Positions 41,000 through 49,326 of a stretch of DNA of 64,000 bases are shown here, piece by piece; the first letter of the stretch is position 1, and each line of letters starts with the position of its first letter. Both the position numbers and the translations under genes were made by a program. The notes below the pieces were generated by a model. It searched no databases, was not told the origin of the DNA, and worked only from the letters and a program-made list of their open reading frames with translations. The DNA comes from CAWACP01 sp963832965 (GTDB taxonomy: Bacteria; Acidobacteriota; Terriglobia; Bryobacterales; Bryobacteraceae): contig CAWHVW010000007.1 of assembly GCA_963832965.1 (NCBI GenBank), forward strand, positions 1-64,000, in the 5' to 3' direction.

Positions 41000-43900
41000 T
41001 TACGCCGCCGGAACCGCCTCGGCCCCTTCGCTGGCGGTGAAGTAGGCGCAATCGGGATGGTGGAACACCAGCGCGCTGACACTGGCCTCCGGCTCCATCA
41101 TCATCCCTTCGGTAAGTTCCACGCCGATATCCTGCGGACGAAGCAGATCCCATAAACCCCGCTGATCGTCCAGGTTCGGACAAGCCGGATACCCGAAGCT
41201 ATATCGTTTGCCCCGGTATTTCGACGTGAACCGCTCGTGCATGGTCAGGGTCGGAGGGTCGGGAAAGCCCCAGTCCTCGCGAATCCGGCGATGCAGCCAC
41301 TCCGCGCAGCCTTCCGCCGTCTCAATCCCCAGGGCCTGCATCGCGTGCGACGTGAAAAACTCGCCAGCCTGCTTGGCCGCTTCCGATTTCTCGCGAATAT
41401 GCGCGCCCGCGGTCACCACAAAGAGGCAGAGATGATCGCGGCGTCCCTCGTCCGCGTCCAGAATGTAGTCGCTCAGGCAAAGCCCGTCGGCCTTGGCCTG
41501 CCGTCCGAATGCGAATGTGTGCAGCGGCTCCCGGGCGCCCGGAGCGAACAGGTTGATGGCGTTGCCATCGCGCTCGGCTTCGAAGAATTGCCAAACCGCC
41601 TTCACCTTCATGAACTCCAACGCGCGCGCCTTCACCGCTTCCACGTCGTGATACAGCTTCAACGCTTTCGGGTCGCGCTCGGCCAGCAGCTTTTCGAAAT
41701 TCCCCTTGAAGCCGAGATGCCGCCCGAACAACATGTACGGATTGATATAGCTCCACACCTCCGCCAGGTTGGGCACGTCGCGCACCCGCCGGTCCACATA
41801 CGGAGCCGCCGGGATCGGAATATCGATGCGCACTTTCGGGCTGCGACCCAGCATCGCCGGCGCCACCGGCTCGAACGCCGGGGCAATCTCCGCAACCGCT
41901 TCGGTGAACGTGTGCGCTTCCAGCGCGGCCTCGCGTGTGGCCGGGTCCATGATCTGGTTCATCAGGTTCAACCCGGTCATGGCGTCCTTCGCGTAAAATG
42001 TCGGCGCGGTGTAAGCGGGCGCGATCCGCGTGCGCGTGAACCGGTCCGATAAAGCCGCGCCGCCCACCAGCAGCGGCACCGCCACCCCGTGGTCGTGAAA
42101 ATCGGACGCCGTGGTGACCATCTGGTGCGCGCTCTTCACCAGCAGGCCGGAGAGCCCGATGGCGTCCGGCTTGTGCTGGAGCCACGCTTCAATCAACTGG
42201 TCCGGCGGCACCTTGATGCCAAGGTTGATCACCTCATAGCCGTTGTTGCTGAGAATAATGTCCACCAGATTCTTGCCGATGTCGTGAACGTCGCCCTTCA
42301 CCGTAGCCAGCACGATCTTGCCGCGCGCGGCCGTGTCGGCCTTCTCCATGAACTGCTGCAGATGGTTCACCGCGGCTTTCATGGCCTCGGCCGATTGCAG
42401 CACTTCGGCGACAATCAGCTCGTTGTTGTTGAATAAACGCCCCACCTCGGCCATGCCGGTCATCAGCGGGCCATTGATGATATCCAGCGGCGCGGCGCCT
42501 TCGGCGCGCTTGCGGTCAAGGTCGGCAACCAGACCGTCCTTCGTGCCTTCGATGATGTAACCAGCCAGGCGCTGGTCCAGCGGCAACTGGTCCTTCTGAG
42601 CCTTCACCTTCTTCGTGGCCTTGCGGAAATGCTCGGCGATAGCGCCGATATGGAACTGGTTGATGGCGATCTTCTGTTCGCGCGTTTGCGCGCGCCAGTC
42701 GTCGGGAGCGGTCTTGAGCAGGTCGGCGTTAGGATGGTCCGCGGGCACGTCCGATGGCGGCGTGTTGATCAGCAGGCTCTCCGCCAGGCGCCGTTCCTCC
42801 ACGGGAATCGCGGCGAAACGCTCCAGCTTCTGCGCGTTCACAATGGCCAGGTCCAGTCCCGCGCGCGTCGCGTAATAAAGAAAAACCGAGTTCACCACCT
42901 CGCGCGCCGAAGCCGGAAGTCCGAACGAGATGTTGGAGACGCCCAGAATCGTCTTGACGTACGGAATGTTCTCTTTCACCAGGCGGATGGCTTCGATGGT
43001 CTCCACCGCGCCGCCGATATAATTCTCATCACCGGTGGCGCAGGGAAACACCAGTGGATCGATAATAATATCCTCGACAGGCACGCCATATTTCGAAGTC
43101 AGCAGTTCCACCGATCGCTGCGCCACAGCCAGTTTGCGCTCCCGCGTGAATGCCTGCGCCTGCAGCTTGTCTTCGTCGATGGTCCCCACCACCAGCGCCG
43201 CGCCATACTTTCTGGCAATGGGACACATGCGCTCGAACTTCTCCTCGCCATCCTCCAGATTGATCGAGTTGATGATGGATTTGCCCTGGCAAAAGCTCAG
43301 CGCCTGTTCCACCGCGCCAGGATCGGTGGTGTCAATCATCACCGGCGCCTTGATCTTGGGCATCAGCTTGTCGTAAAACGGCGCGATGTCCTTCGCCTCG
43401 TCGCGGTCGCTGGTCTGCAGGCAGACGTCCACGATGTGCGCGCCGTTCTTCACCTGCCAGCGGGCAATCTCGCTGGCCTCCTCCCACTTCTCCTCGGCCA
43501 CCAGACCCTTGAACAGCCGCGAGCCGATCACGTTGGTCCGCTCGCCCACAATCAGCGGTCGGTTGCTGTCCTCCGCCTCCACCAGTTCCACTCCGGCATA
43601 ACGCGCGCGGTGGTCGGCGGCCTTCACCCGGCGCGGTGGACGGCCCTCCACCATCTGCGCGATCGCGCGAATGTGCGCCGGGGTGGTCCCGCAGCAACCC
43701 CCCACGATGTTCAGCCAGCCGTGCTCCACAAAGCGGTCCAGTTGCGCGGCCAGAGATTCCGGCGTCTCCAGATACTTGTCCTCTTCGTTGGGCAGGCCCG
43801 CGTTCGGGTAGCAGGAAATGCGCGTGGACGCCATCTCGTGCAGCGTCCGAATGTGGTCCGTCATCAGGTCCGGCCCCGTCGCGCAGTTCAGCCCGATGGC

Positions 43901-44575
43901 CAGCAGATCGCCGTGAATCACCGACGTGTACAGCGCGTCCACCGCTTGCCCCGCCAGCATGGCCCCCCAGCGCTCGATGGTTCCCGAAACGATGAGTGGA
44001 ATGGGCTCTCCCAGCTCCTGCCGCAATTGCCGGACCGCCAGAATCCCGGCCTTGATGTTCCGCGTGTCGAAGCAGGTTTCGAGGATGAGCAGATCCACGT
44101 CGCCCTCCACCAGCCCTCTCGCCTGCGCGTAGTAACTGGCGCGCAATTGCTCGAAAGTGACGTCCCCGCGCAGGCTCAGCGATTTTGTGGTGGGGCCCAG
44201 CGACCCGGCCACGAATCGGGGCTTGCCGGGGCGGCGCTCAAACTCGGCCGCCGCCTCGCGGGCGATGCGCGCCGCCGCCACGTTGATTTCGTGGGCCCGC
44301 TCGGCCAGCCCGTATTCCGCCAGCACCACCGGCGAGCTCTGGAAGGTGTCCGTCTCGATGATGTCCGCGCCCGCTTCGAAATAGGCCCGGTGGATGTCGC
44401 GAATCACGTCCGGCCGCGTCAGCGCCAGCATCTCATTACAGCCCTCGTATTGGGCGCCGCCAAAATCCGCCGCGGTGAGATTACGCTGCTGGATCATGGT
44501 GCCCATGGCGCCATCCATCACCAGGATGCGTTCCTCCAGGGCGCCAAACAGTTCGTGAATACGAGATTCGCTCAA
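41000..44575 (-). CDS. metH: Cobalamin-dependent methionine synthase, full length
   Basis: 1191-residue enzyme that transfers a methyl group from methyltetrahydrofolate to homocysteine through B12. All four modules are present: homocysteine domain with zinc ligands Cys231 (GLNCATGPD) and Cys294/Cys295 (GGCCGTTP); pterin domain (PLIVGERTNVIGSRLF); B12 domain with cobalt-ligand His764 in KGDVHDIGKNLVDI and the SGLLVKSA motif; and the C-terminal SAM-dependent reactivation domain (RGKRYSFGYPACP, EPEASVSAL). The start is TTG 44575; an in-frame stop lies just upstream, so it cannot be longer. It is divergent from the GGDEF-like gene. Confidence 0.97.
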   Translation of the reverse strand: MSESRIHELFGALEERILVMDGAMGTMIQQRNLTAADFGGAQYEGCNEMLALTRPDVIRDIHRAYFEAGADIIETDTFQSSPVVLAEYGLAERAHEINVAAARIAREAAAEFERRPGKPRFVAGSLGPTTKSLSLRGDVTFEQLRASYYAQARGLVEGDVDLLILETCFDTRNIKAGILAVRQLRQELGEPIPLIVSGTIERWGAMLAGQAVDALYTSVIHGDLLAIGLNCATGPDLMTDHIRTLHEMASTRISCYPNAGLPNEEDKYLETPESLAAQLDRFVEHGWLNIVGGCCGTTPAHIRAIAQMVEGRPPRRVKAADHRARYAGVELVEAEDSNRPLIVGERTNVIGSRLFKGLVAEEKWEEASEIARWQVKNGAHIVDVCLQTSDRDEAKDIAPFYDKLMPKIKAPVMIDTTDPGAVEQALSFCQGKSIINSINLEDGEEKFERMCPIARKYGAALVVGTIDEDKLQAQAFTRERKLAVAQRSVELLTSKYGVPVEDIIIDPLVFPCATGDENYIGGAVETIEAIRLVKENIPYVKTILGVSNISFGLPASAREVVNSVFLYYATRAGLDLAIVNAQKLERFAAIPVEERRLAESLLINTPPSDVPADHPNADLLKTAPDDWRAQTREQKIAINQFHIGAIAEHFRKATKKVKAQKDQLPLDQRLAGYIIEGTKDGLVADLDRKRAEGAAPLDIINGPLMTGMAEVGRLFNNNELIVAEVLQSAEAMKAAVNHLQQFMEKADTAARGKIVLATVKGDVHDIGKNLVDIILSNNGYEVINLGIKVPPDQLIEAWLQHKPDAIGLSGLLVKSAHQMVTTASDFHDHGVAVPLLVGGAALSDRFTRTRIAPAYTAPTFYAKDAMTGLNLMNQIMDPATREAALEAHTFTEAVAEIAPAFEPVAPAMLGRSPKVRIDIPIPAAPYVDRRVRDVPNLAEVWSYINPYMLFGRHLGFKGNFEKLLAERDPKALKLYHDVEAVKARALEFMKVKAVWQFFEAERDGNAINLFAPGAREPLHTFAFGRQAKADGLCLSDYILDADEGRRDHLCLFVVTAGAHIREKSEAAKQAGEFFTSHAMQALGIETAEGCAEWLHRRIREDWGFPDPPTLTMHERFTSKYRGKRYSFGYPACPNLDDQRGLWDLLRPQDIGVELTEGMMMEPEASVSALVFHHPDCAYFTASEGAEAVPAA

Positions 44576-44694
44576 GACTTAATTATCGTATGCCGCTCAA
44601 GGATACCCGCATTCGGACGAAGAGTAGGACTAGGGGAACGGCCGGTACCGCCTCCGAGCGGCCTGTCTGCTGCCGGACCCGGCATGCCACCACC

Positions 44695-45522
44695 ATGACT
44701 TCCGCGCCTCAGGCCACTGGCAGCGAGCGAGCGAACGGATCCGGTCGCGCCGCCGAGGTCGCGGCCATGGTTTCGCTGTGCGGCCAAACGCTTGCAATGG
44801 TTTCCGACGATATCACCCGGTCGACCGGCGAACTGGAACGGATCGCCAGCGATCTATCGTCGCTCTGGGTCGGCGGAACCGCCCCCACCAGCCAACAGCT
44901 CGCCACCCCCATCCAGGCCCTCTGCACGGAGGTCGAGCAGCAGAAACGCGCGATTGCCGGAATTGCCGACACGTTACAAAAGGTTCTTAACTGGCCGGAC
45001 CCCCTGGGCCCCTTCCTCCGCGCCAACGCCGCTGGAACCGTTTCCCGTCTTCCCGGTCGCGTGGAAGCGGAAATGGCGCTGGACGCCGTCAAGCGAATCG
45101 GCCGCCCCAGCCTCATCGGCCTGTTCTACGTGGAACGCCTTGGACTCGTCAATGAACGCTTCGGATCGGCGGCCGGCGACGCCGTTGTGTCCGATCTCGT
45201 CTCCCGCATCGCCCAGTTCCTCGCCAGCGGCGAGTCCCTCTACCGCTGGGCCGGCGCCGGCTTTGTCGGCCTGTTTCAGCGGGATTCGGATTCCGTGAGC
45301 GCTCTCCGCCACGAAGTCGATCACAATGTGCCGGCCCGCTTTGAGAAGACCATCGAACTGTCCACCCGCACCGCGCTAATCAAAGTCTCCTGCAAATGGG
45401 AACTCTTCGTTCTTGCCCCTGGCGATGAAATAACCGAGATGGTCTCCGGAATCGACGCCGTGTTCGCCGGCTGGCTGGCCGGCCGCGCATGGCGGACTCT
45501 CCACAGTCTCATCCGCGCCTAG
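44695..45522 (+). CDS. Degenerate GGDEF-domain protein
   Basis: ~275 residues. The N-terminal half is helical with no clear motif; the C-terminal half aligns by eye with diguanylate cyclase GGDEF domains (SLIGLFYVERLGLVNERFGSAAGDAVVSDLVSRIAQFL, like D.F...ND..GH..GD..L). The active-site GGDEF loop reads WAGAGFVGLF, so catalytic residues are lost. It may act as a sensor or binding domain rather than make c-di-GMP. ATG 44695 is the likely start; the frame extends upstream with arginine-rich, non-protein-like sequence. Confidence 0.7.
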   Translation: MTSAPQATGSERANGSGRAAEVAAMVSLCGQTLAMVSDDITRSTGELERIASDLSSLWVGGTAPTSQQLATPIQALCTEVEQQKRAIAGIADTLQKVLNWPDPLGPFLRANAAGTVSRLPGRVEAEMALDAVKRIGRPSLIGLFYVERLGLVNERFGSAAGDAVVSDLVSRIAQFLASGESLYRWAGAGFVGLFQRDSDSVSALRHEVDHNVPARFEKTIELSTRTALIKVSCKWELFVLAPGDEITEMVSGIDAVFAGWLAGRAWRTLHSLIRA

Positions 45523-45539
45523 CAGGCGGGAGGCGCTCA

Positions 45540-45564
45540 CCGAACCGCGACGGTGACGGAGCGG
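45540..45564 (+). repeat. Dispersed repeat copy between two converging genes
   Basis: Exact form of the 25-base repeat, starting CCGAACCGCGACGGTGACGG and ending AGCGG, in the 54-base gap between the GGDEF-like gene and the HEAT-repeat gene. Confidence 0.8.
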
Positions 45565-45576
45565 CCGTCCTTCCCC

Positions 45577-46872
45577 TCAGAACGGCCACAGGCGGCGTTT
45601 GGATCGCGCGGGCACCCCTCCGGCCAGATACGAGCCGTCCAGGCGAATGTCGAATTCCGGGACCGCCTCCTCCCTGGGCCCCGGCGCCGGCTCATCCTTT
45701 CCGGTTGCCGCTGCCTCTTCTTCCGGTCCCTCGCCTTCGCCCGCCCCCGCCGCTCCGGCGGATTGCAAAGCCCTTTCCGCGGCAGCGGCGGCCTGTATCG
45801 CCCGCCACGCCGCTTCTTGCGCCTCCTCGTGCTTGCGCGCAAGCGCTTCGGCTTCCAACTGGCGCGCGATCGCCGCCTGCCGGATGGCCATCAGTGCTCG
45901 TCTCGCCGCCTGCCGGACACCCTGGTTGCTGTCGGTGAAACTCCGCCGCAATGGTTCCACGAATTCTTCCCGGCCGATCTTTTCCATCACCCAGGCAGCC
46001 GTCCTGCGGAAGTGCGGGCGCTGGTCCTGCAGCATCGCTTTCACCAGTTCGCCTGCTTCCGGTTCGTCCAGCAGGTTCAAGCCCACCAAAGCGTTCCCTA
46101 CCACCCGATTGTCCGCATCGTCCAGGCTCGCCCACAGCGTTCTCCGCGCCTCCGTCGTGTGAATGCCCCATAAACCCTCCACCACACTCGCGCGCAGCCG
46201 CGAGTCTCCGGAGTCCAGGTGTCTTTCCACCCACTGCACATTGCGAACGCGGCGAGCCATCAGCATAACCGCCTTGGAAGCGATTCTCGGATCGGAGTGA
46301 CGCGTCAGCGGGCTCAGCACCAGCAGCAACCGGGGGCCGGCCGAGATTTCATTCAGGACATCCAGAACTCGCACCATGGCGTCGGCGCCCACCGCGCCCG
46401 GAGAACCCCCAGGGCCGGAGGCGAGGCGAGTGAGCCGCACATCCAGAAGCTCGTCCAGTGTGATGAAGATCCGGCAGGCGTCCAGCAACTGCTGGCGCGT
46501 GAGGCGGTCCGGGCGCGTCAGTTCCACCAGAAACTCCGGGCACTCCACCACCCGCGCGAAGAGTTTTCTGCGGGACGCCAGGTCGCTCTCGGCGTCCAGC
46601 ATGGACATCGCGGCCACAAGGAACCGTTCCGGCGCGCCCGAGGCAACGTCGCGAAATGTGATGCGCCCGGACCCGATGGCCCCTCGTTGCGTCAACGAGG
46701 TCCGGAGCAGCGCACGAACGTCGTTTTCCCCGGCGGTCAGCTCTCGATCCAGAAGCTCCACGTGTCTACATATCGGTAGATGCGCCAGCGCCTTGAGCGC
46801 GGTCGTTTCCGCACCGCGACGGGCGCCTTGAGCGCGGTGGTTTCCGAACCGCGACGGTGACGGAGCGGACAT
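45577..46872 (-). CDS. HEAT-repeat protein with coiled-coil and disordered C-terminus
   Basis: 431 residues from ATG 46872. The middle is helical with HEAT-like units (SDPRIASKAVMLMARRV, DSRLRASVVEGLWGI, ADNRVVGNALVGLNLL, RPHFRRTAAWVMEKIG, NQGVRQAARRALMAI), probably a protein-binding scaffold. A coiled coil rich in Ala/Glu and a Gly/Glu/Pro-rich tail follow, ending PARSKRRLWPF. The first ~28 codons consist of a tandem DNA repeat (46788-46868), so the N-terminus is repeat-derived. It is 8 bases after pepD. Function unknown. Confidence 0.8.
   Translation of the reverse strand: MSAPSPSRFGNHRAQGARRGAETTALKALAHLPICRHVELLDRELTAGENDVRALLRTSLTQRGAIGSGRITFRDVASGAPERFLVAAMSMLDAESDLASRRKLFARVVECPEFLVELTRPDRLTRQQLLDACRIFITLDELLDVRLTRLASGPGGSPGAVGADAMVRVLDVLNEISAGPRLLLVLSPLTRHSDPRIASKAVMLMARRVRNVQWVERHLDSGDSRLRASVVEGLWGIHTTEARRTLWASLDDADNRVVGNALVGLNLLDEPEAGELVKAMLQDQRPHFRRTAAWVMEKIGREEFVEPLRRSFTDSNQGVRQAARRALMAIRQAAIARQLEAEALARKHEEAQEAAWRAIQAAAAAERALQSAGAAGAGEGEGPEEEAAATGKDEPAPGPREEAVPEFDIRLDGSYLAGGVPARSKRRLWPF
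46788..46868. repeat. Tandem 35-base duplication plus dispersed repeat copy
   Basis: Two adjacent 35-base units (46788-46822 and 46823-46857) starting GCGCCTTGAGCGCGGT differ at two positions. The second runs into a full copy of the 25-base repeat (46844-46868). They are translated on the minus strand as the N-terminus of the HEAT protein. Confidence 0.85.
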
Positions 46873-46880
46873 AACGAATC

Positions 46881-48353
46881 TCAGAGTCGCTCGAGAACGC
46901 CTTTGAGGAGAGACCAGAACGGTCCCACCGAAGAAATCCGCAGCCGCTCGCTGGGACTGTGCGGCGCTTCGATCTGCGGACCGAACGAAATCATCTGCAT
47001 CCCCGGATACTTCTCGCCAATCACCCCGCACTCAAGGCCGGCGTGCATGGCCACCAGTTCCGGGTCCTTGCCCAGCACGTCCTTGTGCACCGCGCGCGCC
47101 GTCCGCACAATGTCGCTTCCCGGTTCCGGTTTCCAGCCGGGATAGCCGACGGCATGTTCCACGTCAAAAGTCGCCAGCTCGAACACCGTGGCCACCATGC
47201 GCGCAGCTTCCTGTTTGCTGCTCGCAATGGCGCTGCGCTGATTGGTCTCGATCGTCACCTGATCCTCCTGCGTGGAAACCGTGGCCAGGTTGGTGGACGT
47301 CTGCACCAGTCCCGGAATGTCCGGGCTCATCGCCAGCACGCCGTGGTGCTGGCTGGCGAGAAGCCCGGCCACCAGCCGCGCTTCCTCGTCGATAAATACG
47401 CGCTCCGGCCGCGAGGCGCTCTCCACCGAAAGTTGCAAATCCGGATCGAAGGCGCCCAGTTCAGCCTTAAGCTGGGCTTCCTCCAGGGCCAGCAGGGAAC
47501 GCAATCCCTCCACCAGCGCGTTGTCCAGCACCACCGTTGCGAAGGCTTCCCGAGGGATCGCATTGCGCCGGCTCCCACCCTCCAGCCCGGCGACGGCCAA
47601 AGGCACCCGGCCGAGCAGCAGCCTGGGCATGCGGTCCATCAGGAACAACAGCGCGCGGCCCAGGATGCGCACCGCGTTGCCCCTCCCTTTGTTGATGTCG
47701 ATGCCCGAATGGCCCCCTTGCAGACCCGCAACCTTCACCCGCCAGGCAGCGCCGGGGCCGGCTGGACGGCGTTGCACTTTCCGGCGCGCCAGCGTATCCA
47801 TGCCGCCCGCGCAGCCGATACACAGCGTCCCTTCTTCCTCGCCGTCGAGATTCAGGAAATATTTCGATTGCAGCAGGCCCCCCGGGAATTCCGACGCCCC
47901 GGTCAAACCGCTCTCCTCATCGATGGTGAATACGAATTCCAGCGGGCCGTGGGCAATGTCTTCGCTCTCCATCACGGCCAGCGCGGCGGCCACGCCGACG
48001 CCGTTGTCGGCCCCCAGCGTCGTCCCGTCCGCTTTTAACCAGTCGCCATCGCGGACAAAGCGAATCGGATCGGTGTCGAAATTGTGGACGGTGCCCTCGT
48101 TCTTCTCGCAGACCATGTCCAGGTGGCTTTGCAGCGCGGCGCCGATAGCGCCTTCCCGTCCCGGCCGTGCGGGCTTGCGGACCACCACGTTGCCGGCGGC
48201 GTCCTGGACCGATGCAAGGCCCAGCCGCGCCGCCTGCGCGAGCACATAGTCGCGCGCCGCCGCTTCCTTTTCAGATGCGCGGGGGATGGCGGAAAGGGCC
48301 GCGAAGTGCTTCCAGAGGGATGCGGGTTCCAGGTTTTCCAGTGCTGTGCTCAT
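46881..48353 (-). CDS. pepD: Cytosolic aminoacyl-histidine (beta-alanyl-histidine) dipeptidase
   Basis: 490-residue M20 metallopeptidase of the PepD type, which cleaves dipeptides such as carnosine. Metal-site segments are HLDMVCEKN, LGADNGVGVAAAL, TIDEESGLTGA, YFLNLDGEEEG, a substrate/dimer segment GGHSGIDINKGRGNA, and HAGLECGVIGEKYPGMQMISFGP near the C-terminus. I start at ATG 48353 (MSTALENLEP), where family similarity begins. It likely forms an operon with the HEAT-repeat protein. Confidence 0.94.
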   Translation of the reverse strand: MSTALENLEPASLWKHFAALSAIPRASEKEAAARDYVLAQAARLGLASVQDAAGNVVVRKPARPGREGAIGAALQSHLDMVCEKNEGTVHNFDTDPIRFVRDGDWLKADGTTLGADNGVGVAAALAVMESEDIAHGPLEFVFTIDEESGLTGASEFPGGLLQSKYFLNLDGEEEGTLCIGCAGGMDTLARRKVQRRPAGPGAAWRVKVAGLQGGHSGIDINKGRGNAVRILGRALLFLMDRMPRLLLGRVPLAVAGLEGGSRRNAIPREAFATVVLDNALVEGLRSLLALEEAQLKAELGAFDPDLQLSVESASRPERVFIDEEARLVAGLLASQHHGVLAMSPDIPGLVQTSTNLATVSTQEDQVTIETNQRSAIASSKQEAARMVATVFELATFDVEHAVGYPGWKPEPGSDIVRTARAVHKDVLGKDPELVAMHAGLECGVIGEKYPGMQMISFGPQIEAPHSPSERLRISSVGPFWSLLKGVLERL

Positions 48354-48522
48354 GGTGTGCGTATTCGCCGGTGTGTTTCTCAATCGTACAGCGGCGGAGG
48401 CGGGCAATGCACTTCGCGCCTGGAATGGCGCCTATTGGTGGGCGTGATATCCGGTCTGCGGACAGCGGAACGGCCAGGGCGGCGGGGATCGGGCGAAGTT
48501 CGTGCCGTCACCGGCTCTCTGA

Positions 48523-49326
48523 TCAGCTCCTCTGAACCGGTTCGTCCAACTGAAACTTCAACACTGCGGAACCCAGGTGAATCTCATCGCCGTCTTCCAG
48601 CTTTGCGCCACGCGCGGTCCGGTGCACTTCCTGGCTCAGCCCGTCCCGCATGATCCACAGCCCGCAGTTGCCGCCCTTGGAATGGCGATCGTTATAAATC
48701 CGATACTCACCCGATTGCTTGTGAAACAGCACATGCGCGTGCTCCCGGGAAACTGTGCGGTTAATCTCCGAATCCCCCTCGAAGGCCAGGTCGTTCACCC
48801 GCGACGGGCCATCTTCCTTGAAGACTTCCACCGGCCGCCCGATATTCGTGCGCGCCTTCACCAGCGGCACTTCCGGCTGGTTGGCCTCGCCACGCACCAC
48901 CACAAGCCGCCCGGATCTCTTCTCCGCCGCGGCCGGAGGTGGCGCTTCCCGCGAATCCACCTGCACCGCCAGCCACCGCTCCTCCGCCGAGGGCAACTGC
49001 GTCGTCGTCTCCACCTCGACGCGCAGGTCCGCGGGATAGCGCACGCGCACCCGTCCCAAACCGTCGCGCAGTTCCTGCTCCAGCAGTTGCCGGAAAAAAG
49101 CTCCGCGGAACACGCCGGCCTGCTCCACTCCCACCCCCCGCACCAGCAGCGTAACCACGTTATAAGGGAAAATCACGCGCCCGGCCACGCGATGCGTTCG
49201 CGCGCGCGCTTCATCCAGCACGGCTACGCGGATCTCGGCCATCCCCGGCGCGTCCCGCACAAGCTGCTCGCCGCCAAACGGCGCTTCGAAAATCGCGCGT
49301 CCCAGTTTCTCGATCCAGTTGGTCAC
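48523..49326 (-). CDS. FhaA-like protein (DUF3662 domain plus FHA domain)
   Basis: 267 residues from a GTG that overlaps the upstream stop (GTGA). The N-terminal ~120 residues match the DUF3662 domain of mycobacterial FhaA (MTNWIEKLGRAIFEAPFGGE...; FPYNVVTLLV). The C-terminal FHA domain has IGR, VSREHAHVLF and N...DR/HSKGGNCGLWI, binding phosphothreonine. In actinobacteria FhaA joins kinase signalling to cell-wall enzymes, and here it is encoded directly after the SEDS-PBP gene. It is the last gene of the operon. Confidence 0.9.
   Translation of the reverse strand: MTNWIEKLGRAIFEAPFGGEQLVRDAPGMAEIRVAVLDEARARTHRVAGRVIFPYNVVTLLVRGVGVEQAGVFRGAFFRQLLEQELRDGLGRVRVRYPADLRVEVETTTQLPSAEERWLAVQVDSREAPPPAAAEKRSGRLVVVRGEANQPEVPLVKARTNIGRPVEVFKEDGPSRVNDLAFEGDSEINRTVSREHAHVLFHKQSGEYRIYNDRHSKGGNCGLWIMRDGLSQEVHRTARGAKLEDGDEIHLGSAVLKFQLDEPVQRS

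Noticed and set aside
44576..44694. Possible B12 or SAM/SAH riboswitch upstream of metH
   Set aside because: The leader lacks the conserved cores of those classes; only a weak promoter-like GATAAT was seen.
42629..44698. 689-codon frame opposite metH
   Set aside because: Mirror of a conserved enzyme; no motif of its own.
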